Positions 24,558 to 33,372 of a DNA stretch of 42,528 bases are shown one piece after another. The stretch comes from Candidatus Cryptobacteroides merdigallinarum. Lineage in GTDB: Bacteria > Bacteroidota > Bacteroidia > Bacteroidales > UBA932. Position 1 is the first letter of the stretch; every line of letters starts with the position of its first letter. The notes under the pieces are model-generated. The model searched no databases and was not told the origin of the DNA. It saw only the letters and a program-made list of their open reading frames with translations. The stretch is taken from positions 1 to 42,528 of the forward strand of contig JADIMQ010000040.1 of assembly GCA_017694655.1 (NCBI GenBank), read 5' to 3'. Made by a program: the position numbers and the translations under genes.

Positions 24558-27500
24558 ATGGGAACCAGGAAATACATCATCACCCTTTTTCTGTCTGTCA
24601 TGGTTGCGTTGCGCACTGCCGCGGCGCCCCTGGACTGTCTTTTCGAGCACTATTCCTCGGAAGACGGCCTGTCGCACAACTACATAAGCCAGATATTGCA
24701 GGACCGTGACGGCTATATATGGATTTCCACATGGTACGGGCTCAACCGTTTCGACGGGAACCGCTTCGTCACCTACACCGTGGAGCCTGGTGACTATTCC
24801 AACCTTTCCCATAACAGGATACTCTCGCTTTCAGAAGATGCCTGCGGCTATCTCTGGGTGACGGCCTACGACAATTCCATCTTCCGTTTCGACTCTCGTA
24901 CCGAGAAATTCCTCGCGGTCCCCGGGGACATAAGCCCGGAACTGGCGAAGGCCAGGGTGGACATGTACCATTGCGACAAGGCCGGCAACGCCTGGATAGC
25001 CTTGTCCGGGATAGGCCTGTACAAGCTCAGTCCGGAACTCGTCCCCCAGATATTCTTCAATGTATCGGACGGAGTCATCGGCAAGGACATAAAGGAAATA
25101 TTCGAGGACTCTTCCGGGAATATCTATGTTGTTTCCGAATACGGTGTGGCTGCAGTCAGGGACGGGGTCCCTTCCATCATTTCGAGGAACCCTGACTTCA
25201 CTGATTTCGTGGAGTACGGGAACCGGCTAATATTTTCCTCGGCCACCGAGATGGTGGCCATCGACAAGGCTACCGGGGAGAGGCTCCACCGCAGGTACGA
25301 TACCGGCACCGCCGGGGCGGCGGTCTCCCTTACAGTCACCGGAGGGGGTGAAAAGATGGCTCTTTTCGTCGGCTTCCGCAATGGCGCTGTCGCTTCCGTC
25401 GATACCGCAGACCTGTCTGTCACCTACCACAGAGGGGACATAGGTCGTGTCAGGTATCTTTTCCCGGACCCGGAAGGGCTCCTGTGGATTGTCACCGACC
25501 GCACCGGCATCACTTCCTGGAATCCGGGGAAGGCAGCTTTCAGGCACTACAGCCACAGCCGCAATGTCATGTCCTACTATGCCGACACCCTGGCGAGGGT
25601 CGTGGAGAAGGACGGACGACTGTGGATCAAGATGAACAACTACGGCTTCGGCTACTATGACCGGGAGACCGACACCATCATACCCCTGAACAATGTCAAG
25701 GAGCATCCGGACTGCCGTTTCATGAACGGCGTGGCCTGCTATACGGTGGACGATTCCGGCGTGCTCTGGTTCTCCACGGTGAAGCGCGGCCTGGAGAGGG
25801 CTACAGTCATCACCCCGAAGGTGGAGGTCATCGTGCCTCCGTCCGAATCCTCGGACCCGGTGTCTTCCGCGGAGGTCAGGGCCGTCCTTACGGATAGCCG
25901 GGGCCAGGTCTGGGTGGCAACAAAGAGCCGGGAGCTCTATGTCTATTCCCCGGACATGTCCTCGTGCCGGAAAATCCGGGGTTCGGAAAGCTACGGCGTC
26001 ATCTATTCCATTTTCGAGGATGACCGGGGCGACATCTGGCTTGGTACAAAAGGGGACGGCCTGCTGAGGCTCCGGAAGGACGGGGACAGGTACCGGGTGG
26101 ACAGGCATTTCGTCCATATCCCCGGCGACATGGGCTCCCTAAGCTCGGATGACGTGTATTCCGTCGCGCAGGACAGTTGCGGACGCCTGTGGGTCGGGAC
26201 TTACGGCGGAGGCCTTTCTGTGCTTCCGGATACGGACGGGGACCGTTTCCATACGGTCTACCGCCATTTCCCTGACTACCCTCTCGACGTGGGGCAGAAG
26301 GTGCGCTACCTGCACTGCATGGCAGACGGGAGGATGCTCGTGGCCACGGTCGGAGGCCTTATCTGGTTCTATCCCGAGGAGAATCCTGAACTCACTGTCT
26401 TCCACACCGTCAGGAAGATACCAGGCGACATCCATTCCCTCGGGAACAACGACATCATATACATTTTCACCGACAGGGCGGGAGACACGTGGCTGTGCAC
26501 CTTCGGGGGAGGGCTGAACAGGATAGTCTTCAAGGAGGACGGCCCGGTGTTCGACATAGTGAGCAAGGCCGACGGCCTGAGCAGCAACATAGTCCTTTCC
26601 GCGGTGGACGACGACAACGGCGACATATGGCTCTCTACCGAGACCGGCATCGCAAAGGTCTCCAGGGAGGACAGGTCAGTGGTGAACTATTCCAGGTATT
26701 ACGGGGTCGTCTCCACGACATTCAGCGAGGCTACCTGCACAAGGCTCCTGGACGGGACCATCATCTTCGGCACCCTGAACAATGTCTACCATATGGACCC
26801 TGACAAGTTCACCTATGAGCCGGAGAACAAGCGTCTTGTCATCTCCGGGGTCACTGTGGACGGAAGCCGGAAGCCGGTGTCCGGCAGGATTGTCATCCCG
26901 CATGACTATTCTTTCTTTACCTTCGATTTCGCTTCCCTGAACTTCAAGATACAGGGGAATGTCAAGTATACGTACACCCTCAAGGGCTACAACAAGGGGT
27001 GGATAGCCGCGGACGGGAACACCTCTGTCTCGTATTCCAGGATACCTGCCGGACGCTATGTCTTCATGGTGTCGGCATCTACCGAGGAAGGTTATTCCGA
27101 CCCGCAGACCATATCCGTGGACCTGCGGGTGAAGCCCCATCCGTGGGCCTCGTGGTGGGCCATAACCCTTTACTGCATCGTCGTCCTCGGGGTGCTGCTG
27201 GTCCTTGTCAGGATGTTCATAACTTCGGTGAAGCTGAAGAACGACGTCGCCCTGCAGGAGGGGCTGAACGACCTGAAGGGACGCTTCTTCACTAACATCT
27301 CCCATGAGCTCCGGACCCCTCTGACCCTCATCCTCGGAGGCATAGAGGACATAAAGGGCAAGATGCCGCCGGGCTCTCCGGACGAGTACAGCGTGAACCT
27401 GGTCTACAAGAATTCCAGGCGCATGATGACCCTTGTGAACCAGCTGCTGGATATCCGGCGCATTGTCCGGGGCAAGATACAGCTCAACATCAGCCAGATA

Positions 27501-28862
27501 GACATTGTCCAGCTGGTAAGGCAGGTCTATGACGACTTCAGGGACATGGCGATAGAGCGGCATATTGAACTGGTGCTCACCCATTCGGTGGATTCCCTGG
27601 CAGTCTGGGGCGATTCAGTCAGGATAGAGGCCCTGATATACAACCTTATATCCAATGCCTTCAAGTACACGGCCGACGGAGGCCGTATCGAGGTTGCCAT
27701 CTTCTACAAGGACGGGGCCCAGGATTTCACCATCATGGTGAAGGACAACGGCATAGGGGTTCCAAAGGACAGGCAGTCCGCCATCTTCGAGCCCTTCATC
27801 TCCACGGCAGGCACCTCGTTCAACGGGGTGGCAAGCAGCGGCATAGGCCTTTCCTTCTGCAAGGAGATTGCCGATGTCCACAACGGCAGGATATGGGTGG
27901 AGAGCGAGAAGGGCAACGGCTCGAGGTTCTTTGTCAGCCTGCCTCTCGGCAAGGAGCACTTCAGCGAAGGCTCCTACAGGATAGTAGATTCCTCGGCGGC
28001 ATCCGACAAGACTGAATCCTACGGCCTGAGCAAGTACAAGGTGAAGCCTACCCATCCGGACAATGCCTTGAAGGTCATGGTCGTGGAGGACAATGCCGAG
28101 TTGAGGATATACATCTACAACTCCCTGATAAACAGGTATGAGGTCCGCGATGCTGCCAACGGCGTGGAGGCACTCTCTCTTATCGACCAGGGGTGGATGC
28201 CTGACATCATAATCACGGACCTTATGATGCCGCAGATGGACGGGATAGCCCTCGTCAACCATATAAGGAACGACTTCAACACGAGCCACATCCCTATAAT
28301 CATGATTACGGCCCGTCACGAGAACGACACCCACCTGAGGGCAATGAAGTACGGGGTGGACGGCTACATTTCCAAGCCGTTCACAATGGAGCTCCTGTCG
28401 GCGAGGATAGACAATCTCATGGAACGCAGACGTACCCTCATATCCATGTATTCCCATGCCGGGGACGGGCCCGGGACGAGGAGGAACGCGAAGGTGGAGA
28501 TACGTCCGGACGAGATAGTCATCACCGACAGGGACGAGAGCCTGATAAAGAAAGTGATGGCATGGCTTGAGGAGAATGTGGCGGATGCGGAGGTGACCGT
28601 GGACCAGCTCGCGGCATACGTGGGCATGGGCAGGACCTCGATGTACAACAAGATAAAGGGACTGACGGGAAAGTCCCCGGTGGAGCTTATCCAGGATTTC
28701 AGGCTGGAGAAGGCTACATATTATTTGAGGAGCGGGCAGTATTCGGTGTCAGAGACCTGCTACAAGGTGGGCTTCTCCGACCCTGGCTATTTCAGCCGCT
28801 CGTTCAAGAAGCATTTCGGCGTCTCGCCGCTGGATTATATGAAAGAACATAAACCAAGTTGA
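24558..28862 (+). CDS. hybrid two-component system regulator of the pectin locus
   Basis: A 1434-residue one-protein sensor and regulator. Order: signal sequence (1-24), periplasmic two-component propeller repeats (about 25-780; the first begins LSHNYISQILQDRDGYIWIST), Y_Y_Y domain (about 785-860) and a membrane helix (about 866-890). Then come histidine kinase dimerisation with phospho-His-916 (SHELRTPL), an ATPase domain (NLISNAFKYTADGG, DNGIGV, GIGLSFCKEI), a receiver domain with Asp-1221 (TDLMMPQMDG) and a C-terminal AraC-type DNA-binding domain (about 1350-1434). All phosphotransfer residues are intact. Such proteins bind a specific oligosaccharide and activate their locus; pectin is inferred from the neighbours. 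The ATG at 24558 is favoured over an upstream one inside the esterase because it begins the signal sequence. Confidence 0.96.
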   Translation: MGTRKYIITLFLSVMVALRTAAAPLDCLFEHYSSEDGLSHNYISQILQDRDGYIWISTWYGLNRFDGNRFVTYTVEPGDYSNLSHNRILSLSEDACGYLWVTAYDNSIFRFDSRTEKFLAVPGDISPELAKARVDMYHCDKAGNAWIALSGIGLYKLSPELVPQIFFNVSDGVIGKDIKEIFEDSSGNIYVVSEYGVAAVRDGVPSIISRNPDFTDFVEYGNRLIFSSATEMVAIDKATGERLHRRYDTGTAGAAVSLTVTGGGEKMALFVGFRNGAVASVDTADLSVTYHRGDIGRVRYLFPDPEGLLWIVTDRTGITSWNPGKAAFRHYSHSRNVMSYYADTLARVVEKDGRLWIKMNNYGFGYYDRETDTIIPLNNVKEHPDCRFMNGVACYTVDDSGVLWFSTVKRGLERATVITPKVEVIVPPSESSDPVSSAEVRAVLTDSRGQVWVATKSRELYVYSPDMSSCRKIRGSESYGVIYSIFEDDRGDIWLGTKGDGLLRLRKDGDRYRVDRHFVHIPGDMGSLSSDDVYSVAQDSCGRLWVGTYGGGLSVLPDTDGDRFHTVYRHFPDYPLDVGQKVRYLHCMADGRMLVATVGGLIWFYPEENPELTVFHTVRKIPGDIHSLGNNDIIYIFTDRAGDTWLCTFGGGLNRIVFKEDGPVFDIVSKADGLSSNIVLSAVDDDNGDIWLSTETGIAKVSREDRSVVNYSRYYGVVSTTFSEATCTRLLDGTIIFGTLNNVYHMDPDKFTYEPENKRLVISGVTVDGSRKPVSGRIVIPHDYSFFTFDFASLNFKIQGNVKYTYTLKGYNKGWIAADGNTSVSYSRIPAGRYVFMVSASTEEGYSDPQTISVDLRVKPHPWASWWAITLYCIVVLGVLLVLVRMFITSVKLKNDVALQEGLNDLKGRFFTNISHELRTPLTLILGGIEDIKGKMPPGSPDEYSVNLVYKNSRRMMTLVNQLLDIRRIVRGKIQLNISQIDIVQLVRQVYDDFRDMAIERHIELVLTHSVDSLAVWGDSVRIEALIYNLISNAFKYTADGGRIEVAIFYKDGAQDFTIMVKDNGIGVPKDRQSAIFEPFISTAGTSFNGVASSGIGLSFCKEIADVHNGRIWVESEKGNGSRFFVSLPLGKEHFSEGSYRIVDSSAASDKTESYGLSKYKVKPTHPDNALKVMVVEDNAELRIYIYNSLINRYEVRDAANGVEALSLIDQGWMPDIIITDLMMPQMDGIALVNHIRNDFNTSHIPIIMITARHENDTHLRAMKYGVDGYISKPFTMELLSARIDNLMERRRTLISMYSHAGDGPGTRRNAKVEIRPDEIVITDRDESLIKKVMAWLEENVADAEVTVDQLAAYVGMGRTSMYNKIKGLTGKSPVELIQDFRLEKATYYLRSGQYSVSETCYKVGFSDPGYFSRSFKKHFGVSPLDYMKEHKPS

Positions 28863-28865
28863 ACC

Positions 28866-31277
28866 ATGAAATATTTGCTTACACTGGCGGCAGCCCTGAC
28901 GCTGCTTCCGCAGATCCGCCTGTCTGCATCCGCCGCCCAGGACGGTGTCCCATATTCTGTCAGGATGATGGATTCCGAGATGCTACGCAACCCGCAGGCT
29001 ACGTGGCTGGACGGCAGGCAGGGCAGTCTCAAGTGGAACTACACTACCGGGCTTGAGCTCCTTTCATTCCTCGACGTGGCCGGGCGGTACGGCCTCCCTT
29101 ATGCCGTGGACTATGTGCGGGACTGGGCGGACACGATGGCTGACGAGAACGGGAATGTGGTCACCTACAAGAAGGAAAACTACAACCTGGACCATATCTG
29201 TCCGGGACGTATCTACTACAGGCTGTACTACGATACCGGCGACCAGAAGTACCGCCGTGTGCTCCGCAAGCTCAGGGAGCAGCTCGACACCCAGCCCCGG
29301 ACCTCGGAAGGCGCGTTCTGGCACAAGCAGATATATCCTCACCAGGTCTGGCTGGACGGGCTCTACATGGCCCAGCCGTTCTATGCCGAATATACGAAGA
29401 AATTTTCTCCGAAGGCCGCGCGCGACTCCCTTTTCAGCGATATATGCAACCACTTCGACGTCGCTTCGGAACATACCTTCGACCCGGAGACGGGGCTCTT
29501 CCGCCATGCCTGGGATGAATCCAGGGACATGTTCTGGGCGGATTCCCTGACAGGCCAGTCCGCCCATGCCTGGGGCCGGGCCTGCGGGTGGTATGCGATG
29601 GCCCTTGCCGAGACCATAGATTATCTCCCGGAAGATCATGAGGGCAGGGACAGGCTCATCGGGAAATTCCGTTACCTGATGGAGCATCTGCCTGAATACG
29701 CCGACCCGGAGACCGGGATGTGGTACCAGGTCCTCGACTGTCCGGGGCAGCCGGGCAATTATGTGGAGGCAAGCGCTTCCGCCATGTTCGTCTATTCCTA
29801 CCTGAAAGGTGTCCGGCAGGGATGGCTGCCGTCCGAGTGGAGGGATTATTCACGCGGACTCTACCGCAGGTTCATAGACACTTTCGTCAGGGAGAATCCT
29901 GACGGGACCATATCCATCACATCCTGCTGCTCGGTGGCCGGTCTCGGAGGAAAGGAGATGCGGAGCGGGACGTATGACTATTATCTCGGCGAGCCTGTGA
30001 CCGAGAATGACTGCAAGGCAGTGGGGCCGTTCATCTGGGCTTCCCTCGAGTACGAGGCAGCGGAAAATATCGAGTATGTCTACACCGGCAGGGCTGTACG
30101 TGACGGGAAATATACGGACGAGCCGCCTGTGCATGAGCTTGCGTTCGAAGGGGCTGACGGAGGCGGGAAATACACCCGCGGCGGCAGGGGAGGAAAGGTC
30201 TATGTCGTGACCTCTCTGGAGGACAGCGGTGAAGAAGGCACCCTGCGGCATGCAGTGGAGGCGGAAGGCCCCCGGATTGTCGAGTTCGCGGTCTCCGGGG
30301 ACATCCATCTGAAGTCTACCCTGAAGATCGAGGACCCGTATATCACCATTTCCGGCCAGACGGCCCCCGGAGAAGGTGTCACACTGAAGGACCATGGCCT
30401 CTATGTCGGGGCGGACGAGGTGATAATCAGGTATATGCGCTTCCGGATGGGCTCTGCCATGAAGGATGAGAATGACGCTCTCGGGGCGCGCCGTGTCAGG
30501 AATGTGATCATAGACCATTGCTCCATGAGCTGGGCTACGGACGAGAATGCTTCCTTCTACTGCTTCAGCGACGCGTCCGTGCAGTGGTGCATAATCGCGG
30601 AGGCCCTGAACAGCTCCATCCATCGCAAGGGTGAGCACGGCTACGGCGGGATATGGGGAGGCCGCAATGTCTCTTTCCACCACAATATCCTGGCGGACAA
30701 CAACAGCCGCAACCCGCGGTTCGACCATCCCCGTCTGTATTCGGCGCAGGAGCTCATCTTCCACAGGGGTACGGTGGAGTTCGTGAACAATATCGTGTTC
30801 AACTGGGGAATGAAGGCCATCTACGGCGGAGAGGAGGGCTGGTTCAATGTTTCCGGAAACCTCTTCCTTCCGGGGCCTGCGACAAGGAACCTCGACGGAC
30901 GCTATCTCGAGGTCTATACTTCGGAGTCCACTTCAATGATACCTGGCTCCTTCTATATCCGGGACAATGTCTATGACATTTCCTTTGTCAGGAAGGGAAA
31001 CTGGCAGGGCAAGCTGCCGGACAACGGGAAGATGGCCCGGTATGCGGAGGAATACAGGACTATCTCGGCTGAATCCCCGTTCTTCATGAAGTATCCTGTC
31101 AGGGAGGAACCGGTCAGGGCCGCGGTGAAGAAGGTCCTGAAGTCGGCGGGGGCTTCACTTCACAGGGACGGGACTGACAGCCGTGTCGTAAAGCAGATCA
31201 GGACCGGCAAGGTCTCCACCCGTGGTTCTGTCACAGGGCTGCCGGGCATAATAGATTCGGAGGAGGATGTGCTGTAG
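28866..31277 (+). CDS. fused GH105 unsaturated glucuronyl/galacturonyl hydrolase and PL1 pectate lyase
   Basis: An 803-residue exported protein (signal about 1-24) with two catalytic domains. Residues about 30-395 are GH105, which removes the 4,5-unsaturated galacturonyl residue left by lyases; the likely catalytic Asp-164 is in HQVWLDGLYMAQPFY, and WGRACGWYAMAL is conserved. Residues about 424-800 are a PL1-type pectate lyase beta-helix (GRGGKVYVVTSLEDSGEEGTLRHAVE, ITISGQTAPGEGV, VIIDHCSMSWATDE, NPRFDHPRL). One protein could thus both cut and trim the new end. It begins three bases after the regulator stop. Its lyase half is a clear paralogue of the next gene product. Confidence 0.92.
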   Translation: MKYLLTLAAALTLLPQIRLSASAAQDGVPYSVRMMDSEMLRNPQATWLDGRQGSLKWNYTTGLELLSFLDVAGRYGLPYAVDYVRDWADTMADENGNVVTYKKENYNLDHICPGRIYYRLYYDTGDQKYRRVLRKLREQLDTQPRTSEGAFWHKQIYPHQVWLDGLYMAQPFYAEYTKKFSPKAARDSLFSDICNHFDVASEHTFDPETGLFRHAWDESRDMFWADSLTGQSAHAWGRACGWYAMALAETIDYLPEDHEGRDRLIGKFRYLMEHLPEYADPETGMWYQVLDCPGQPGNYVEASASAMFVYSYLKGVRQGWLPSEWRDYSRGLYRRFIDTFVRENPDGTISITSCCSVAGLGGKEMRSGTYDYYLGEPVTENDCKAVGPFIWASLEYEAAENIEYVYTGRAVRDGKYTDEPPVHELAFEGADGGGKYTRGGRGGKVYVVTSLEDSGEEGTLRHAVEAEGPRIVEFAVSGDIHLKSTLKIEDPYITISGQTAPGEGVTLKDHGLYVGADEVIIRYMRFRMGSAMKDENDALGARRVRNVIIDHCSMSWATDENASFYCFSDASVQWCIIAEALNSSIHRKGEHGYGGIWGGRNVSFHHNILADNNSRNPRFDHPRLYSAQELIFHRGTVEFVNNIVFNWGMKAIYGGEEGWFNVSGNLFLPGPATRNLDGRYLEVYTSESTSMIPGSFYIRDNVYDISFVRKGNWQGKLPDNGKMARYAEEYRTISAESPFFMKYPVREEPVRAAVKKVLKSAGASLHRDGTDSRVVKQIRTGKVSTRGSVTGLPGIIDSEEDVL

Positions 31278-31347
31278 CCTGCCGGCTGCAGCCAGAAGAG
31301 TGTGCCCGCCGGAAGGGACGGGCCTGGACTTGAAAATCGGAAAAGAT

Positions 31348-33201
31348 ATGGAAAACTCATACAGGAACATTTCATTCAGGATAATGGCTGCCGCAGTGCT
31401 TCTCCTTGCGGCGGCATGCAGCGGAGAGGAGAAGATAACACCAGGGATTCCCCAGGAGGTCACGCCTCCGGCATCGGTATACCTTTCGGGTGCGGGGGAG
31501 ACTTCGCTGACATTCTCGTGGCGCTCCGTCGAGGGCGCGGAATACTATACTGCCCGTCTCGAGGAGGGCGACGGGACTTTCGTGAAGCAGAACCTGATAC
31601 AGGAGAACACGATCACTTTCACTGGACTCGTGACAGGTCAGACATACCTGTTCAAGGTCCAGGTGAAGACGGCGGACGGCGAGTCCGGCTATTCGGAACC
31701 TGTGGAGGGAATCCCGGGGGTTTCTGTCCCAGGGGAAGATCCCGGCATTGACGAGCCTGACGTTCCTCTTGAAGGGTATGAAAGGTTCCTGATACCTTCC
31801 TGTGAAGACAATCTCGGGGCACTTGCCTTCCCGGGCGCCGAAGGCGGCGGAATGTACACAGCCGGAGGCCGCGGGGGACGTGTGGTCCATGTCACTAATC
31901 TCGACGACAGCGGGGAAGGCTCCCTGCGCGCAGCTGTGGAGGCAAGCGGGGCAAGGACAGTGGTCTTCGATGTGGCCGGACGCATAGACCTTGAAACCCC
32001 TCTGAAAATCACTAACGGGGACCTGACCATTGCCGGGCAGACAGCTCCGGGAGACGGTATCTGCATCTCCGGCAATACCGTAGAGATACAGGCCGGCAAT
32101 GTGATCATAAGGTTTATCCGTTTCAGGCTCGGGGACGCAGGCAGCAACCTTGGGGACAGTTCCGATGCTTTCTGGGGAAGATACAATGACAACATCATCA
32201 TAGACCATTGCTCGATGTCCTGGTCCATCGACGAATGCGCGTCATTCTACGCCAACAGGAACTTTACCCTGCAGTGGTGCCTGATAGCGGAGGCCCTGAA
32301 CGAGTCCCGGCATTCCAAGGGAGGACACGGCTATGGCGGCATCTGGGGAGGCAGGAACGCGTCGTTCCATCACAACCTGCTTGCCAACAACAACAGCCGC
32401 AACGCCCGTATAGACCATCCGCAGATCTATGGGGACAAGGTCTCTACCCACAGGGGCAATGTCGACTACCGCAACAATGTCATATATAATTGGGGGAGCA
32501 ACTCCACATACGGTGGAGAGGACGGGCATTTCAACATCGTCGGCAATTATTACAAGCCTGGACCAGGGTCCGAGGACGACAGGCGGTACTTCGTGGATGC
32601 CTACTGGTATTATGAGAAGGACGGGAAGGTATATGCTGACTCCTATCCTGAACTGTACCTGGAGGACAACTACCATACGGAGGGTATCGACGGGAACCGC
32701 TATCCGGACGGGATCTACCGCCATGACCAGTCGGGGGATGCCGGGAAGCCGAACCCGGAGGTGACCATCCTGACGGCTCCTCTGCCCATCAAGGCGGACG
32801 ATACCAGGACCTGCTATACGAGCACCCATTCCGCTTCAGCGGTCTTCGGCAAGGTCCTGGACTATTCCGGAGCCTCGTATGCGAGGGACGATGTAGACCG
32901 CCGGATAGCGGAGGAGGCAAGGTCCGGCGAGGCTGTCTACGGCAACGGCATAATCAATTCCCAGGAGGAGGTCGGCGGATGGCCGGAATATGCCGCGACC
33001 GTGGATGAATCAGCCTCCGTTACCGATACCGACGGTGACGGGATGCCGGACTGGTTCGAGGAGGAGTTCGGGGTATCGGATGCCTCGGCGAAGAGCCTCG
33101 ACCCGCAGGGCCGCTACACCGACCTGGAGATGTATCTCCACTATCTTGTCAGGGACATAATCGCCGCACAGAACAGCGGTGCCGTGTACACTGCCCTGTA
33201 A
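31348..33201 (+). CDS. PL1 pectate lyase with N-terminal fibronectin type III domain, lipoprotein
   Basis: A 617-residue lipoprotein: hydrophobic residues 13-22 and LAAAC, Cys-24 the likely lipid site. An Fn3-like domain (about 38-125) precedes a PL1 beta-helix (about 150-560) sharing GRGGRVVHVTNLDDSGEGSLRAAVEA, TIAGQTAPGDGI, IIIDHCSMSWSIDE and NARIDHPQIYG with the preceding lyase. A C-terminal calcium-loop-like segment reads DTDGDGMPDWFEEEFG. It probably sits on the cell surface and makes the first cuts in homogalacturonan. The ATG at 31348 is chosen because it begins the lipoprotein signal; a 70-base gap with a small GC hairpin (31304-31323) precedes it. Confidence 0.92.
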   Translation: MENSYRNISFRIMAAAVLLLAAACSGEEKITPGIPQEVTPPASVYLSGAGETSLTFSWRSVEGAEYYTARLEEGDGTFVKQNLIQENTITFTGLVTGQTYLFKVQVKTADGESGYSEPVEGIPGVSVPGEDPGIDEPDVPLEGYERFLIPSCEDNLGALAFPGAEGGGMYTAGGRGGRVVHVTNLDDSGEGSLRAAVEASGARTVVFDVAGRIDLETPLKITNGDLTIAGQTAPGDGICISGNTVEIQAGNVIIRFIRFRLGDAGSNLGDSSDAFWGRYNDNIIIDHCSMSWSIDECASFYANRNFTLQWCLIAEALNESRHSKGGHGYGGIWGGRNASFHHNLLANNNSRNARIDHPQIYGDKVSTHRGNVDYRNNVIYNWGSNSTYGGEDGHFNIVGNYYKPGPGSEDDRRYFVDAYWYYEKDGKVYADSYPELYLEDNYHTEGIDGNRYPDGIYRHDQSGDAGKPNPEVTILTAPLPIKADDTRTCYTSTHSASAVFGKVLDYSGASYARDDVDRRIAEEARSGEAVYGNGIINSQEEVGGWPEYAATVDESASVTDTDGDGMPDWFEEEFGVSDASAKSLDPQGRYTDLEMYLHYLVRDIIAAQNSGAVYTAL

Positions 33202-33248
33202 ACCCTGGCCGGCAGGGATGCAGGATGTATCTGCAGACGGCTTGGTGT

Positions 33249-33291
33249 ATGGATTTTTTAGCGCCGGCATGTCCGGTGTTAAAAAATCCAT
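33249..33291 (+). promoter_or_regulatory. 19-bp perfect-stem hairpin between PL1 gene and susC
   Basis: ATGGATTTTTTA (33249-33260) pairs with TAAAAAATCCAT (33280-33291), and the stem continues with seven more pairs (GCGCCGG with CCGGTGT, two G-U) around a five-base loop. Because its T and A runs lie inside the stem and no T run follows, it is not an ordinary terminator. A smaller hairpin (GGCA/TGCC, about 33299-33311) follows. It may act in RNA processing, attenuation or differential expression of susC. Confidence 0.65.
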
Positions 33292-33372
33292 TCATTATGG
33301 CAAAATATGCCAGCCGCGAGACATCCATATAATTAATTTCGCATATCCAATCAATACTAACCACAAAGTTTT

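Noticed and set aside
24480..24558. Longer N-terminus of the hybrid regulator starting inside the esterase gene
   Set aside because: The extra residues are Arg/Ser-rich and overlap the preceding reading frame, while the ATG at 24558 begins a proper signal sequence.
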